Positions 45,469-57,805 are shown, counted from the first letter of the stretch. The stretch is 64,000 nt of DNA from Cladorhizidae sp. MBARI D1340-BT2 (GCA_028752905.1 JAQNBH010000014.1:23469990-23533989); one strand, 5' to 3'. Numbers and translations are program-made. The notes: generated from the sequence alone by a model not told the origin.

Positions 45469-46274
45469 GGAGTGAGAAAATTCATTGAGAAGAGTATTGT
45501 TTATCGCTTGTTTTGGAAATGTTCACAAGCTCAAACAAACTAAGTAACTGTGGATTTCCCCCTAAAGATGGTTGGTATCACCAGAATGACTGTGATAACA
45601 ATAGTTGACTATTTTAAGCAGAAATCAACCCCTTTCTGGCATTCGATATGATGCAGTGTGGAGGATTGTGGATAATAATATTCATTAAAACAACAAAAGC
45701 ATAAATGTCAGATATTTTGCTTGCTCTTTCTAACCAAAGTATTATTTGTCCAATGTCGATCAATAAATATGGTTTGACCTTCATCAGGGTTGCATGATAA
45801 ATTATTTACTTCTTCCATGGAAATGATGAATAGTGGGTGTGGGTGTGCATAGTCTTGATAGTTGCGATCCAGCAACTACAGGTAGTCAAGCCCTACTGAA
45901 GCTCTGATCCTTGGGCTTGAGGTGGAGCAGAGCTTCCTTCACAATAAAACCCCTTCATTTGAAGTCTTCTCACAACAAGATTGGATGGCAATAGTTCCAC
46001 GAATATTTAGTGATGGCAGACCTCTTTAGTTTTTCTGCATGCATCAACATGTTACTTTTACTCTGGTCTCCAACCTCCTCTGTTCTCCAAATGTATAGAC
46101 GTTCCCACAGTGCATGGAATATGATATATATATCATTCAAAATATTATTGTTCTAGTTCCTGATGCAAGATGAACACTTGAGTTGCTTGTGGAGGAGCAT
46201 GCTTTCAAGATACTGGATCGTATTCCCAATCCGTTTCATTTTAAATGTCCCTAGACTTCCAACTGCCAGAAGAG
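45469..46274. other. no assignable feature
   Basis: No frame with a recognisable motif and no clear repeat. An AT-dinucleotide-rich patch lies near 46120-46135. Confidence 0.4.
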
Positions 46275-46690
46275 ATAAGATGTTTACTAAATAGGGTAGT
46301 CAATATGAAATTTACCTCATCCTCAGCTGTCTGCCTCACTGAAATCATAGTATCTGAAATGAACTGCATCCTTGGAAGATCATGGTTAGCGAGGCTGTTA
46401 CAGTCAAGTATAGTGGTCACTGTTTCCTTCACAACTGCACTCCATCCTCAGATAAGAACTAATATCTTGGCCAATAACAGATGCTTTATTCCCCTCACTG
46501 AATGTAGTATATACTTAAATAAACTACTCCTCAGCCGATTCGAAAAGAAGGGAGGTCACTCCATCCCGTGGTAGGTCACTCTATACTAAGATAAAATGAC
46601 TCCCTGGGTCACTATATCCTATTACTTGGACTGGGGGTCACTATATAGAACATAGGATACAGTGACCGGGGTCATTTTAAAGTGGGTTCA
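46275..46690 (-). repeat. dispersed GTGACC-rich repeat, copy 2
   Basis: Inverted relative of 16720-17060; shares 'gatgctttattcccctcact' (reverse of the copy-1 landmark) and 'gatcttccaaggatgcagtt' on the minus strand. Ends next to a Penelope terminus with a hammerhead-like motif. Confidence 0.7.
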
Positions 46691-46737
46691 CCAGATACTG
46701 CAACACTGGTATAGGCTCGCGCGAGTTGTAGCGTCCA

Positions 46738-46800
46738 TTATTCTGGATGAAGGCTAGAGCATCCAGTCGAAACCTTGAGAGAATACAATTTCAAGTTGAT
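46738..46800 (+). ncRNA. hammerhead-like motif 4 (degraded)
   Basis: ctggatga at 46743-46750 (one extra G relative to ctgatga), stem II 'ggctag...ccagtc', gaaa at 46769-46772, then 'ccttgagagaatacaatttc' and 'aagttgat', where the next LINE begins. Confidence 0.4.
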
Positions 46801-46804
46801 CTTT

Positions 46805-48145
46805 ATACTGCTGAGCCTGTTAAGGCCTTCACATATATATTACAGCACAGTAACAATCTATACAACAACTTTTACCAATCTGCTCTGTTCCAACACCACT
46901 AATCTCTTGCCAAACAAAACCTTCATCTCTTCCCTCCTCTCCTCTAGCTTCCTCCACCCCATGTCTCCATGTATTGCCACTCCTGCTACTGTGTTACTTG
47001 CCCCCAACAGTCTCCTACCCACTCTCATCTGTGCTGACTCCAACTTCTTGCAAGTATTCTGTCCTCCTGTCCACCACACTTCGGCTGCGTGCTCCATACT
47101 GGGTCTCTCTAGAAGCTCTCACACCATTCTTCTTCTGCCCATTCACTCTACTCATCCATATTACCTTTCCAACCCACTCTTCTGCCTTCTTTGCCATCTT
47201 CTCTAACTTAACATTACCCCTTAGCTTCCTATCAAACCATATTCCTAAGTACTTGAATTCTTTGACCTCTTCCAATATCTCGTCACCAATCCTCCAATGC
47301 ACTTCTGCTTCCTTCTTCCCTACTACCATGACCTTGCTCTTCTTGCTATTAAATTTCATCTTCCACCTTAACACATACGCCTGTACCACATCCAACATAG
47401 CTTGAAGTTCCACCCCTGAGTCAGCCAGAAGAACAACATCCATCTGCATACAGCCCCACACCAGCAGCATTCCACTTTGACTCCTAGCTCAGCTCTCTCC
47501 AATTCCTCTGCCATTCCCATCAAATAAATATTGAAAAGAAGTGGAGACAAAGGACATCCTGCCTAAGTCCATTCTCCACAGCGAACCACCTTGACCTCCT
47601 TCAGTTCAATATCACCATCATCTCCACCCCACTATACAATCCTACACATGTCCTCATAAGTTTCTCCTCTACTCCATACTGCCACAACTTCTGCCACAGT
47701 CCCTCCCTCCACACGCTGTCATATGCCTTACTTATTTCCAGGAATGCCAGATATGAAGCTTTTTTCTCGCTCTTCCTCACTTCACAAACTCCTCTTAACA
47801 CCAACCACTGGTCTGAACATCTCCTCTGTCTACTAAATCTTCCTTGTGCTTCCGTCAAAATCCTATCCTCAGCGAACACTCCCAACCTCCTTGCCAACAC
47901 TCTCGCAAACACCTTCACCACACTACAACACAATGAAATTCCCCTATAATTCCCTTCTTCGTCCTCGTCACCATCCTTGAGGAGAGGTACTAGGAAACTC
48001 CTCTTCCAGTCCACTGGGCAGCACTCAATCCTCATCACCACATTCATCACCTGCACCATCACCTCACACCAACCTTCTACCTGGCGCCTTTCCTCTCCAA
48101 ACACTTCATTACCTCTACTACTTCTTCCCAATGATTTATTGAAAA
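46805..48145 (-). mobile_element. non-LTR retrotransposon (LINE) RT, 5'-truncated and broken
   Basis: Minus-strand frames in RT order: 'DWKRSFLVPLLKDGDED', 'NYRGISLCCSVVKVFARVLA', 'ILTEAQGRFSRQRRCSDQWL', 'YLAFLEISKAYDSVWREGLW' (motif A, Asp replaced by Glu) (48131-47601); 'MSPLLFNIYLMGMAEELE' (motif B end, about 47550); a decayed YADD ('QMDVVLLADSG', about 47440); 'LRWKMKFNSKKSKVMVVGK'; 'EFKYLGIWFDRKL'; and the C-terminal region (47097-46858). The pattern is that of endonuclease-type LINEs (CR1/jockey-like), distinct from the R2-like family. It appears inserted in a Penelope terminus: the tail 'tttcaagttgat' stops at 46800 and 'atgtcgactgagagttcatt' resumes at 48161. Confidence 0.8.
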
Positions 48146-48483
48146 GCTTATTTAAATATTATGATGTCGACTGAGAGTTCATTGAGAGATTATTAAAAAA
48201 TCCTAAGAATTCTTACTGTACGCGCCTAGCACGTGCACCGGATGTATTAAATAAATAAATTAATTAAAATAATAATAAATAAATAAAATTAAATGAACAA
48301 CATAAACAAAAACATAAACAAAAACAACTAAAATAAAACATATAATAAAAAAAAAATAATAAATTAAAAAAATTAAATAACAACAATAATAAATAACAAA
48401 CAGATTTAAATATCAAACAGATAACTAATCAATGAAATAATGACAATAAATATTAAATAAACAATTAAAAATTAAAAATGTAA

Positions 48484-48990
48484 TTGTGGTGGTCGTGGCT
48501 TCAAGTTCAGGCTCTTCAGAGTAGCTCCCCAGCAGCCAGGCAAGTCCATTCCATGAACCGCTCACACTTTGGTGCTAGGCCGATGTACAATGCCTCCTTC
48601 AAGCAGTTCCTTTTGTCTTCTGGCCTGGTCCAAGATGGTGGCTTCCTCCCAGAAAATACGATGTCCATTATCCCATGCATGTTCAGCAATTGCAGACTTC
48701 TCTTTATTAGACTTTCTACAGGCATCGACTTTCTACAGGCATCCCGATGTTCTTTCACTCTGGTCTCCAGTCTTCTGATCGTCTCCCCTATGTAGTATTT
48801 ACCACAGCTACAAGGGATGTGGTACACAACACATGAGTGCATTTTAGCTGGTAAAACATTTCTGCTCAGTTATGTCGTCAGAGTTCTTCCTGATCTGAAG
48901 ACGACTTTGGTGTTGAGCTTCCTGCAGACCCTCCTGATGTCTTCACTCATCCCTGCTGCATAAGGAATCACTATCATATCCTTCTTTTTA
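48484..48990 (-). pseudogene. Penelope GIY-YIG endonuclease domain
   Basis: Minus-strand frame 48842-48516 starts 'MHSCVVYHIPCSCGKYYIGE' and continues 'TIRRLETRVKEHRDACRK', the GIY-YIG signature (here 'YHI..YYIGET') with the catalytic Arg in the R-x-x-x-R-x-x-E-H context, then 'RKPPSWTRPEDKRN' and 'EALYIGLAP'. Immediately upstream (48990-48842) the frame is broken. This nuclease nicks target DNA for insertion (family knowledge). Confidence 0.85.
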
Positions 48991-49229
48991 GACCCCTCAT
49001 TGCCTGTACTGGTGTATTCATCTTCCTTTCTGCATTTAGATGTTTCTGTGACGAAAGGTTGATGAAGACTTGTGGATAACCATTCTCGATGAAGACCTTT
49101 GTTCTTCCTTCCAAAAGTCCTCCTTCTCAGTCACTACTCTTCTGGCTCTATCATACAAGCTCTTCACCACTCCTCTTTTGACGTGGGTAGGATGATGTCA
49201 AGGTACCGGTTGGTATGCGTGGGTTTTCT

Positions 49230-50215
49230 GTAGATGAGTGCAGTTAAACCTCCATCTTCCTTCCTGTGTATGTGGCAGTCCAGAAAGGGCAATGATCCAG
49301 CCACTTCAAGCTCCATGGTAAACTTTATGGATGGTTGTTCAGATGGTCCAACAACTCCTGCTCACTTCCCTTCTTCACAATGCAGAGGGTATCATCCATG
49401 TATCACTTCCAAACCTTTGGCTTCAGTGGGGCAGTTGTGAGTGCCAATTCCTCAAAGAATTCCATATAAAGGTTGGCTACCACTGCAGATACTGGAGAGC
49501 CCATTGCTGCACCCTCTTTCTGCTCATAGTATTTTTCTTGATACCTGATATAGGTGGATTTGAGGCACAACTCCAACAGTTCAGAAATCTTGTCAGCACC
49601 TAGTGTAGTCCTCTCACTCAAGCTCTCATCTTTTGTCAATATTTCAAAAATTACTTCCACAGCCTCATCTATGGGAACATTGGTAACATCAAAACTGACA
49701 AGACACTCATCCTGTGCCAAACATTCATCTTGAATACACTTGATAAATTGCCCAGAATCCATAACATATACTTGTATTTCCAGCTAGAGGTGATATCAAA
49801 TATGCTATGAACTTGGAAAGATTATACGATGGTGCACATATATAAGACACAATAGGCCTAAGGGAAAACTCAGGTTTATGTATCTTAGGGAGCCCATAAA
49901 TCAGTGGTGGTCTACTTCCAGTGGCCCTAATTCTATTGTATAATGCATTTGTTATTTCTCCCATCTCCATATTCTTTAACACAGCTTTCCTGTGCCTTGG
50001 TAGGATCCTTCTTCAGTATTCCATATGTTTTGGTTTCCGGCATTCCCGTCAGTTTTGAAATGTACCTTTCCTTCGTCATCAGAACTGTTGTTTTCCCTTT
50101 GTCTGCTGGTAAGATTACAAGCTCTTCCATCTTCCTAAATTCTTCAAGGGCCTTCCTCTGTTCCTTCGTCAGGTTGTCCTTCAAGGTTGTCTTCAGATCA
50201 GGAAGAACTCTGATG
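49230..50215 (-). pseudogene. Penelope reverse transcriptase
   Basis: Minus-strand blocks: 'LTKEQRKALEEFRKMEELVI' then 'LPADKGKTTVLMTKERYI' (about 50170-50060), 'GSRPPLIYGLPKIHKPEFSL' then 'RPIVSYICAPSYNLSKFIA' (about 49930-49810), 'ECLVSFDVTNVPIDEAVEVI' (motif A, about 49710-49650), 'GAAMGSPVSAVVANLYMEFF' (motif B, about 49505-49445), then a linker with 'YRKPTHTNR' near 49225. The catalytic motif C region (around 49400) is damaged. Frames shift at about 49935 and 49750. Penelope RTs are related to telomerase RT (family knowledge). Confidence 0.85.
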
Positions 50216-50686
50216 ACACAACTGAGCAGAGTGAAGGATGTTTTACCAGCTAAAATGCACTCATGTGTTGTGTACTGCATCCCTTGTAGCTGTGGGAAAT
50301 AGGGGAGACGATCAGAAAACTGAAGACCAGAGTGAAAGATCATCAAGATGCCTGTAGAAAGTGTAACAAAGAGAAGTTTGCAATTGTTGAGTATGCATGG
50401 GATAATGGACATCCTATTTTGTGGGAGAAAGCCACCATCTTGGACCAGGCCAGAAGACAGAAGGAAAAGGAGGCATTGCACATCGGCCTAGCACCAAAGT
50501 GTGAGGGTTCAATCGAGACTGTGGAATGGACTTGCCTGGCTGCTGTAGCTACTCTAAAGAGCCTGATGCCACAACCACCATAATTACTTCTTTTTATTGT
50601 TATTGTTATGTTTGTTATTTAAAATGTTATGTTTGTTATTTAAAATTTATTTTTTCCTTTTTTTGTTGTTCTATTGTTTTTTATTT

Positions 50687-51304
<618 letters not shown>

Positions 51305-51504
51305 ATATGTAATTGTGTTTTTATTTTATTTATATATTATTTATGTACATTTTTATTTTTGTTATTCATTTAATTTATTATTATAATAATTTTATTTATT
51401 TATTTATTTATTTATTACATCCAGTACACGTCATAAGCGTGTGTACTGGCATATGATGGATAGCCAGCTATGGTATATAACAGGCTCACATGAGCCTTAA
51501 TAGT

Positions 51505-51560
51505 GTCTCATTATTATTGATGAAGACATCTGTCGAAACATCGAGTGAATAAAATTTGAA
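51505..51560 (+). ncRNA. hammerhead-like motif 5
   Basis: ttgatga at 51517-51523 (first core base changed from C to T), short stem II 'gaca'/'tgtc', gaaa at 51535-51538, then 'catcgagtgaat'. Followed by the shared Penelope tail 'aatttgaagttgattattga'. Confidence 0.45.
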
Positions 51561-51831
51561 GTTGATTATTGAGAACGTGATTTTAATATTATGTCAACTG
51601 AGAGTTCATTGAGAGTTTATACAGAATATGATCTCAAAAGGATGGGAGGGGAGGTATTTCACAGGATGACTTACAGGGTTATTGGTTTGCTTGCGATTAG
51701 ATTAAGAAATCCATTTGGAGTGTGAAGGAGAAGCTAAAATTAATCTCATTATCAAGTGACTATTTACCTGTCCTGAATCCATTAACTTCTATATCTCACG
51801 TCCATTGCCTATGCTCTTACCAAATCCTCTA

Positions 51832-53860
51832 CATAGGTGTAGGTATATACTGGGGGGCAGTGGGGGCTTTGGCCCCCCTGTCAAAAAATCAAAGTGGCTC
51901 AGCCCCCCTTCCCCCATGAGGCTGCGCCAGATTGCAAAAAAAAACAAGCTCCTAGGCTAGTCACTCACTATCTCTTCCTTGTGTGCCTTGTCTCATGTAG
52001 CAGACACTTTACCTATAGCTACACTGGGAATAGGGTTTCCCAGCATAGCAATAGGTAAAGGGTAGGCTATAAGTCTTGTTTTGCTCTGTCTGTTACCGCA
52101 ACAAAAAAAATTCAAGCGAAAACAAACTAGTCTTACTCACTTTCTATCCAAGTCTAAGTGTACCAATTTTTTTTGATGATCAGACACACCCAGGGCATGT
52201 CTCCCCTAGTGGTTGTACATCTATCAGTGAAGACATGCCAAGCAGGCAGTGACATTGACTCTGATCATGAAGCGGCCGATCATTTAACATCTATATTAAT
52301 GGATGGAGATGATGAGATCACAATGTCAGATGATGAAGCAGCTGAAAGAAGTTCAGGAGTAACTTGTGATGGATTTTGCTGCCAGGGTAAATTGAATGAA
52401 TCATGGCAGCCAAGAACTCCCCTCAGCTTATTAAAAAGGTTAGCTAATGGTGATCGAAAATGTCAGCAAAGTTTGTATAATAAGTATCCTTGGTTGACGG
52501 TATGTGGGAAAGTAAACGAAGTTTATTGTATGTTCTGCTTATCTGCCAAGAAGAATTGCCTTGTAATGTGTAGCCAGTGTGCATCACCATTTTCTTCCAG
52601 TGGGTTCTCAAACTGGAAGAGAGCTCATGAGAAGTTTTTCCACTCATGAGAATTCACATGCCCACAATGAAGCTAGATTAAAGTATATAACTCTTAATCA
52701 ACTATCCATAGTTGAGCAAATCAGTTCTCAAGCTGTACTTGCACAGGAAAGTAGGCGGCAAGGTCTATTGAAGCTGTTAACCTGTATAAGATTCCTTTTG
52801 TGGCACACAGACCTAGAAGGGATCCTTCAGCAGTTACTTGAAGTGTGGTCTACTGATAGTAAATAGACCAACTTCCTACATAAAAATATATATATGTCTC
52901 CTATTATCAATGAGATTATTACATTGATGGGTCTTAAAGTTTTAAGTACGATCCTAAAGAATATAAGACAAAATTCACCAGCTTGGTACAGCATCATTGC
53001 AGATGAAGCTACAGATGTTTCTTAACAGAAACAACTGGATTTAAGTGTCAGATGGGTTGACAATGAATACAATGTTATCTATGGCCTAGTGTGTCTCCCC
53101 ATTGTAAGTTCGGCAACTCTTTTTACCGTTGTTAAAGATCTTTTGATTCACTGCATGCTTCCATTAGAACTGTGTAGATGTCAGGCCTTTGATGGTGCAG
53201 CCCATGCAAGGCTAAAGAAAAGGCTTGCTACCCTTATTAAGAAAGAAATGCCTGCTACTCTCTCAGTTCACTGTTTTGTACATTGCTAAATCTCTGCCTA
53301 TAAGATGCAGGAAGAACTGTTATATTGCTTCGTGATGGTCAAACTCATAAAGTATTCACCACAGAGGTCTCATCTTCTTTCTCAGAAACTGGCACAAGCT
53401 GACAATAATGGTGTGGCAATTAAATATTTGTATCCAACCCGATGACTGTTAGGACCGGGGCCATTGATGCTGTAATAAAAGATTATGCAGTGCTCATGGA
53501 TGTCATAGAGGAGGTCAACAGAACTACATGGGATGAATATGGTTTGAAAACTGGTGGTATTTTGAATTCTCTGGAAAAATTTACCATGTTGTTTGGTGAG
53601 TCATCTTCTATTCAGCACTGCTGAAGAGATGTCTAAAGCACTTCAGAAAAAGTATACATCTTTTCAAGAAGCCTGTTAACCTTGCTAAATCCTTTTATGA
53701 ACGTCAACGTGATGATACTGTATTTGATAACTTCCATGACAGAGTTCTTCATCTATCTCAAGATTTTCATGTAGACACGCCACAATTACCCTGCTACAGA
53801 AAAGCTCCTTCAAGGTTAGATGATGGAATTTCACCTCATACATACTCACACACATCACTG
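51832..53860 (+). mobile_element. third hAT element, truncated on the right
   Basis: Begins with a 'gtatatactggggggcagtg' segment followed by matching C-rich stretches (51850-51920), as in hAT ends. The + frames encode a TTF zinc finger ('PWLTVCGKVNEVYCMFCLSA', 'SSGFSNWKRAHEKFFHS', 52440-52650), 'QISSQAVLAQESRRQGLLKL' (about 52720), 'SIIADEATDVS' stop 'QKQLDLSVRW' (about 52990-53060), 'CQAFDGAAHARLKKRLATLI' and 'LSVHCFVHC' (53180-53289), and 'PCYRKAPSRLDDGISPHT' (about 53785-53845). This is a DUF4371/ZMYM-like hAT transposase with stops and frameshifts; its C-terminal dimerisation domain is missing where gypsy sequence begins. Confidence 0.78.
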
Positions 53861-53869
53861 GTTTGGGCT

Positions 53870-54416
53870 ACTGACTGAGTGCTTCATCTTTTCTTGCAAA
53901 TTGTCGTACTTCATCTGCTCTAACCATGTGTCCAAGATACTGGCAGTTTGGTTCAGCTAAAGTTAGATTTCTTTGGTTTCAGAGTCATCAATCCTGTCTC
54001 CTCCAGTCGGGTAAATACAGATTATAAATGGCTTTATATGCTCCTCAAAATTCATGCTGAAGACTACAATGTCGTCATGTAAGTTGCTGCAAAGAGGCCA
54101 TGTCAGCCAACATACTGTTCATCCACTGCTGAAATACTGACAGGGCATTCTATAAACCCAAACCCATTCTCACATATTCCCATTCTTGTGGACGATGACT
54201 TGGTGGTATATTCTCTCCTGATCCAAAGTTGCAATATGGATTGCTCGACCCAGTTAGCCTATCAATTCTACTATTCTGGGCAGGGTAAAGGGGTCGGACT
54301 TTGTGATTTAATTCAGGCATCTATTGCGATGGGTGCCTCGCTGGAGCAAGGCAACCAGTCAAGCATGTCGAAGATCTCCCCAAACAGTTGAGAACCTCTG
54401 AACCATTAATTACATG
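53870..54416 (-). mobile_element. gypsy RT fragment from another copy
   Basis: Minus-strand pieces resemble the part of a Ty3/gypsy RT around and after the active site: 'NALSVFQQWMNSMLADM', then a decayed active-site region, 'EFEGAYKAIYNLY'-like sequence and 'CQYLGHMVRADEV'. It lies beyond the putative LTR of the neighbouring gypsy element, so it belongs to a separate, older insertion. Weakly preserved. Confidence 0.5.
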
Positions 54417-54723
54417 TTGTGAGGGATCTTGCCACCTTATACACCAGTGACAGTCTCTGCTTACTTGTTGAGAGCTTACTCATAGGAATCAAGAATTGAT
54501 GTCAGACTCCCAGTATGAATATGCTTGCATACATGAGCCTAACATTACCTTATAAGGTAGGATTTAGCCAGATTCACACATAATATAATCAACGAGTTAG
54601 TTGTATTGTCTGAGGTTCTCACATTATTATCACTACTTGTTCGGGTCTCTGCTAGCCTCCGGTATCTGTATGCTGTCATATGTCAGGGAGACAACCCTGC
54701 CTGTGGGTTGTGAGTCCCTGACA
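54417..54723 (-). mobile_element. putative 3' LTR of the gypsy element
   Basis: On the minus strand a sequence starting 'tgtcagggactcacaaccca' follows directly after a purine run. LTRs typically begin TG. The other boundary (near 54417, where the + strand reads 'tgttgtgaggg') is a guess. No second LTR was found at the 5' end of the element. Confidence 0.5.
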
Positions 54724-54740
54724 CCCCTCCCTTCCCTCTT
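54724..54740 (-). promoter_or_regulatory. polypurine tract of the gypsy element
   Basis: Seventeen consecutive purines on the minus strand (aagagggaagggagggg), immediately before the TG of the putative 3' LTR. In LTR retrotransposons such a tract primes plus-strand DNA synthesis. Confidence 0.7.
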
Positions 54741-57000
54741 AGCAGAGAAGTTGTCTCTTCCATCCATGCCTGTCAGGAGAGGCCATCAGCATTAGCATTT
54801 GTGGTTCTGGTCGATGCTGTACCAGGAAGGAGTAGTCCTGAAGGATGAGAGACCATCTCGACAGGCGACTACCATCCTTCTTCATTTTATCCAGTTAGAT
54901 AAGGCAGCCATGATCCATCTGAACTGCAAATGTGACACCAGTCAGGTAGATCCGAATATGCTGGATCTCTCGAACAATGGCCAAACACTCCTTCTCTACA
55001 GTGGAGTCTTATTCCGCTCACGGTAGAAGTTTCTTGGAGTAGAATGCTAGTGGTCACTCAATGCCATCGTCTCCAAACTGACTGAGGACAGCCCCAATTC
55101 CACGGTCCAAATGGTCAGTTTGGAGGAGAAAGGGCCGGTTGAAATTGAGTCCTGTGAGAACATGGTGGTGAGAGAGAGCCTATTTCAGATAATCAAAAGC
55201 TACCTGTAGCTCGCTCATCCACACGACAGTCTCAGGTGTCTCCTTCTTTGTGGCTTCAGAGAGGGGTTTGGTTATGTAAGCAAAGAACTGTCTGTAAAAG
55301 GCCAAGAAAGGAATGCACATCCTTCTTCTTCCTTGGCTGATGGAAATCCATCGCCTGAATCTTGGCATCATGTGGATGTACCTTGTCTTTCCCTACCATG
55401 TGTTCAAGGTAGAGACATTCTCTCATCGCAATGTCACATTTGGAGGACTTGGCTGTGAGATTGGCCTACACAAAGGCAGTCTTTTTGATCGATGATGGAT
55501 CCATGGGGAACTGCCAATACCCTTTGGTGAATTCCAATGTCGTAATAAATTGTGCCCGGGGTAGACTGTCAATCAAATCTTTGATTCTAGGCATCGGGTA
55601 TGGATCATTAGTGACCACCTAGTTAAGCCTTCTGTAATCTATACAGAGGTGGAGTGTGCCATCTTTCTTGGGCACTAGCACTTCGGGTATACCCATGCAC
55701 AGGGAAATATGAGACCCACCCCCCGTAAGAGCAGCTCCACCTCTGTCTTGACTATATCTTCCCTAGCCTTGGGTACTCGGTAAGGGGGTTAACATACTAG
55801 CTTCACGTCCCCCATGCCTATGGAAATGGTGTCTCTGGTCGTCCTGCCTGGCATGTCTGTGAACAGGTGGCTGTGGGTCTGGAGCAGTGTGTTAATGTCT
55901 CATCTCTGCTCTGTGGTGAGATCCGGGTTGATGATTGGTTAGCCGACATCCAGCATGTGTGACCATGTCCTGATCTCAACTTGGTCTGGTTCTTTTGAGA
56001 GAACATTGTACATACACAGGTGAGAAGGTGAGTGCGATTGAGCCAGCATGTTGACGTGGTACACCGTGTCAGGCTTTCTTCTTTAATCCAGACGTACTCT
56101 GTACGTTGTGTTGGATACCTTTTCCAAGACAAGGTAGGGGCTTTGCCACCTTGCAAGTAGCCGGAAGGGGAGGTAGGTAATAGAATTAGCACAAGATTCC
56201 CACCTGAAAACATCTGTCCCTTGCATTCCCATCATCATACGACCTGGCCATCTCTGTTTTTGACTTGTGTTCATGCTCTCTGGCCAGTAATCTCGAGGTG
56301 GAGAAATGGTATGTTAGCACGCTATCCAGGTGTGTGGGGCGGTTCTCCCATCCATGTCCTTCCATATCATGAATAACATCTAGCGGGCCTCTTGGTTGTT
56401 TGCCAAATATCAGCTCAAAGGGTGAGAAGCCCATCACCTCCTGTGGAGCTTCCCTGTATGCAAATAAAACTTATGGAATGGCTTTGTTCCATTTGTCTCC
56501 AAACTGTTCTGGCATCTCCACCATACCATCTGTTTTGTGGAGGTTCAGGTAGACTTCACACTTAGCATGTCGTAGAAGTAGTGCATCAGTTTGCTAATAA
56601 AGTTTGATCCACAATCCATCTCTTCTGGAATGCCAAAGTTGCTGAACACCGTGATCAGGTCTCAGCCTCTGGTGACTGTCTATCAATTTGAGAGCTATCG
56701 CATTGGGGTATCATGTAGAGTAGTCTATCCTAGTGAGGATGAAGTGATGACCTTCTTTCGTCCTTGGTAGTGGTCCCATCGCCACACACCGGTAAGGCCG
56801 TTCCATGATGGGCATAGGAACTAAAGGCACTTTTGTCTTCTTCCATCTGGCTGTCTTCTGGCAAGTCTGGAATTTTGACATAGGTCCACAATATCGGAGG
56901 TGATGCCAGGCCAGAAGAATCAGTCCTGGAGACGGTGTGTGGTCTTCTTCCTTCTTAGTTAGTGTCAGGCCATGGCAGCCTGGTGAGCCAGGGTTAAGTG
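54741..57000 (-). pseudogene. Ty3/gypsy pol with integrase before reverse transcriptase (Gmr1-like order)
   Basis: On the minus strand, 5' to 3': an integrase zinc-binding region ('LQDWFFWPGITSDIVDLC', about 56950-56880), integrase core ('SNFGIPEEMDCGSNFISKLM', about 56660-56590), 'MMGFSPFELIFGKQPRGPLD' (56437), integrase C terminus ('ARWQSPYLVLEKVSNTTYRV', about 56160-56095), then directly 'LLQTHSHLFTDMPGRTTRDT' (about 55890-55830), 'PPYRVPKAREDIVKTE', RT 'VPKKDGTLHLCIDYRRLN' (about 55675-55620), 'FITTLEFTKGYWQFPMD', a deletion that removes the active-site YxDD part (near 55468), 'KSSKCDIAMRECLYLEHMVG', the connection, and RNase H ('RPFLLQTDHLDRGIGAVLSQ', about 55140-55080). Canonical gypsy order is RT-RH-IN; here IN comes first, as in Gmr1-like elements. 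Many stops and frameshifts. Confidence 0.78.
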
Positions 57001-57242
57001 AGTACCCCGAGAGACTTACTCGACTATAACACCAGGGTTAAGTGAGTGCCCCGAGAGACTTACTTGAATATAACCCCAGGGTTAAGTAAGTTCCCCCTGA
57101 GACTTACTTGACTATATCCGCAGCATTAAGTGAGTCTACAAAAGACTTACTTGACTAACAACAACCCCAGGGTTAAGTGGTTACCCCGAGAGACTTACTT
57201 GACAACCCGAGGGTTAAGTGAGTCACACCAGAGACTTACATG
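56988..57242 (+). repeat. hairpin-forming minisatellite, about six units of 37-57 bp
   Basis: Each unit has 'ccagggttaagtgagt', a short C-rich middle with 'cgagag', and 'acttacttga'. The 'ttaagtgagt' and 'acttacttga' parts are nearly complementary, so each unit can fold on itself. The array resumes at about 63362, beyond the large insertion. Confidence 0.88.
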
Positions 57243-57439
57243 ACAGGGACGGATCCAGGAATGTTGAATTGTTGGTCCATTAGGAGATTTAGAGTATCTT
57301 GCATCATGGAGGGTGTGGGAGGCATACGCACATAAATGTAAAAGTAAGCATATTAATATTATAACTAGCAGTGTCAGGCCTGCTAGTACTGATACTAACC
57401 CGTATATATTTCTGTGCAAGAGTAGATATACTATCTATT

Positions 57440-57805
57440 ATTACAGCTAATAGAATCTGCTCCTGGGGGTGCTTCCATGGCATAACCCACATTTTTAAAA
57501 ACCTCTTGACCTTGGGCATATCTTGGGTCTGGTTTTGTGGAGTATGGCTACTCCTGGGCATCATCAGGTCCATATTAGATGCACAGCTAATGTTTTAGGT
57601 GTTAATTACCATGTAATATATGTGTTGATTGCAGGAAATTAACACCTTAAAGCATTAACTTGGTTCCAGGTGGGCCCCTTGAAATCAGACGCTGCCCAGG
57701 TATAGCAAAACCAGGCCCAAAACATGACAAGGTCAAAAGATTTTCAAAAATGTTGGTTATGCAATTTTACCATTTCCAGGAGAAGAGTCAGACATACACA
57801 CACAC
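57440..57805. repeat. imperfect foldback element, arms about 170 bp
   Basis: 57450-57600 matches the reverse complement of about 57640-57800: 'ataacccacatttttaaaaa' and 'cctcttgaccttg' on the left mirror 'caaggtcaaaagattttcaa' and 'aaatgttggttatgc' on the right. The centre holds an 11-base perfect arm pair 'aggtgttaatt'/'aattaacacct' (57597-57648). A (CA)n run follows at 57796-57817. It may mark the left end of the ISL2EU-type element. Confidence 0.75.

Larger units (their letters stand above)
48155..50215 (-). mobile_element. Penelope-like retroelement, minus-strand copy (RT + GIY-YIG)
   Basis: Reading on the minus strand from about 50215: RT N-terminal segments, RT core, a linker, GIY-YIG endonuclease, then an AT-rich tail (48480-48240) and a 'gcacgtgctaggcgcgtac' hairpin-like segment near 48210-48245. 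The domain order RT then GIY-YIG is diagnostic of EN-positive Penelope-like elements. The hammerhead-bearing end is missing on this side. Confidence 0.85.

Noticed and set aside
46775..47405. Two 143-codon plus-strand frames
   Set aside because: Shadows of the minus-strand LINE reverse transcriptase.
55818..56213. 131-codon minus-strand frame
   Set aside because: Partly out-of-frame reading of the gypsy integrase C terminus and RT start; the true frame, with stops, carries the motifs.
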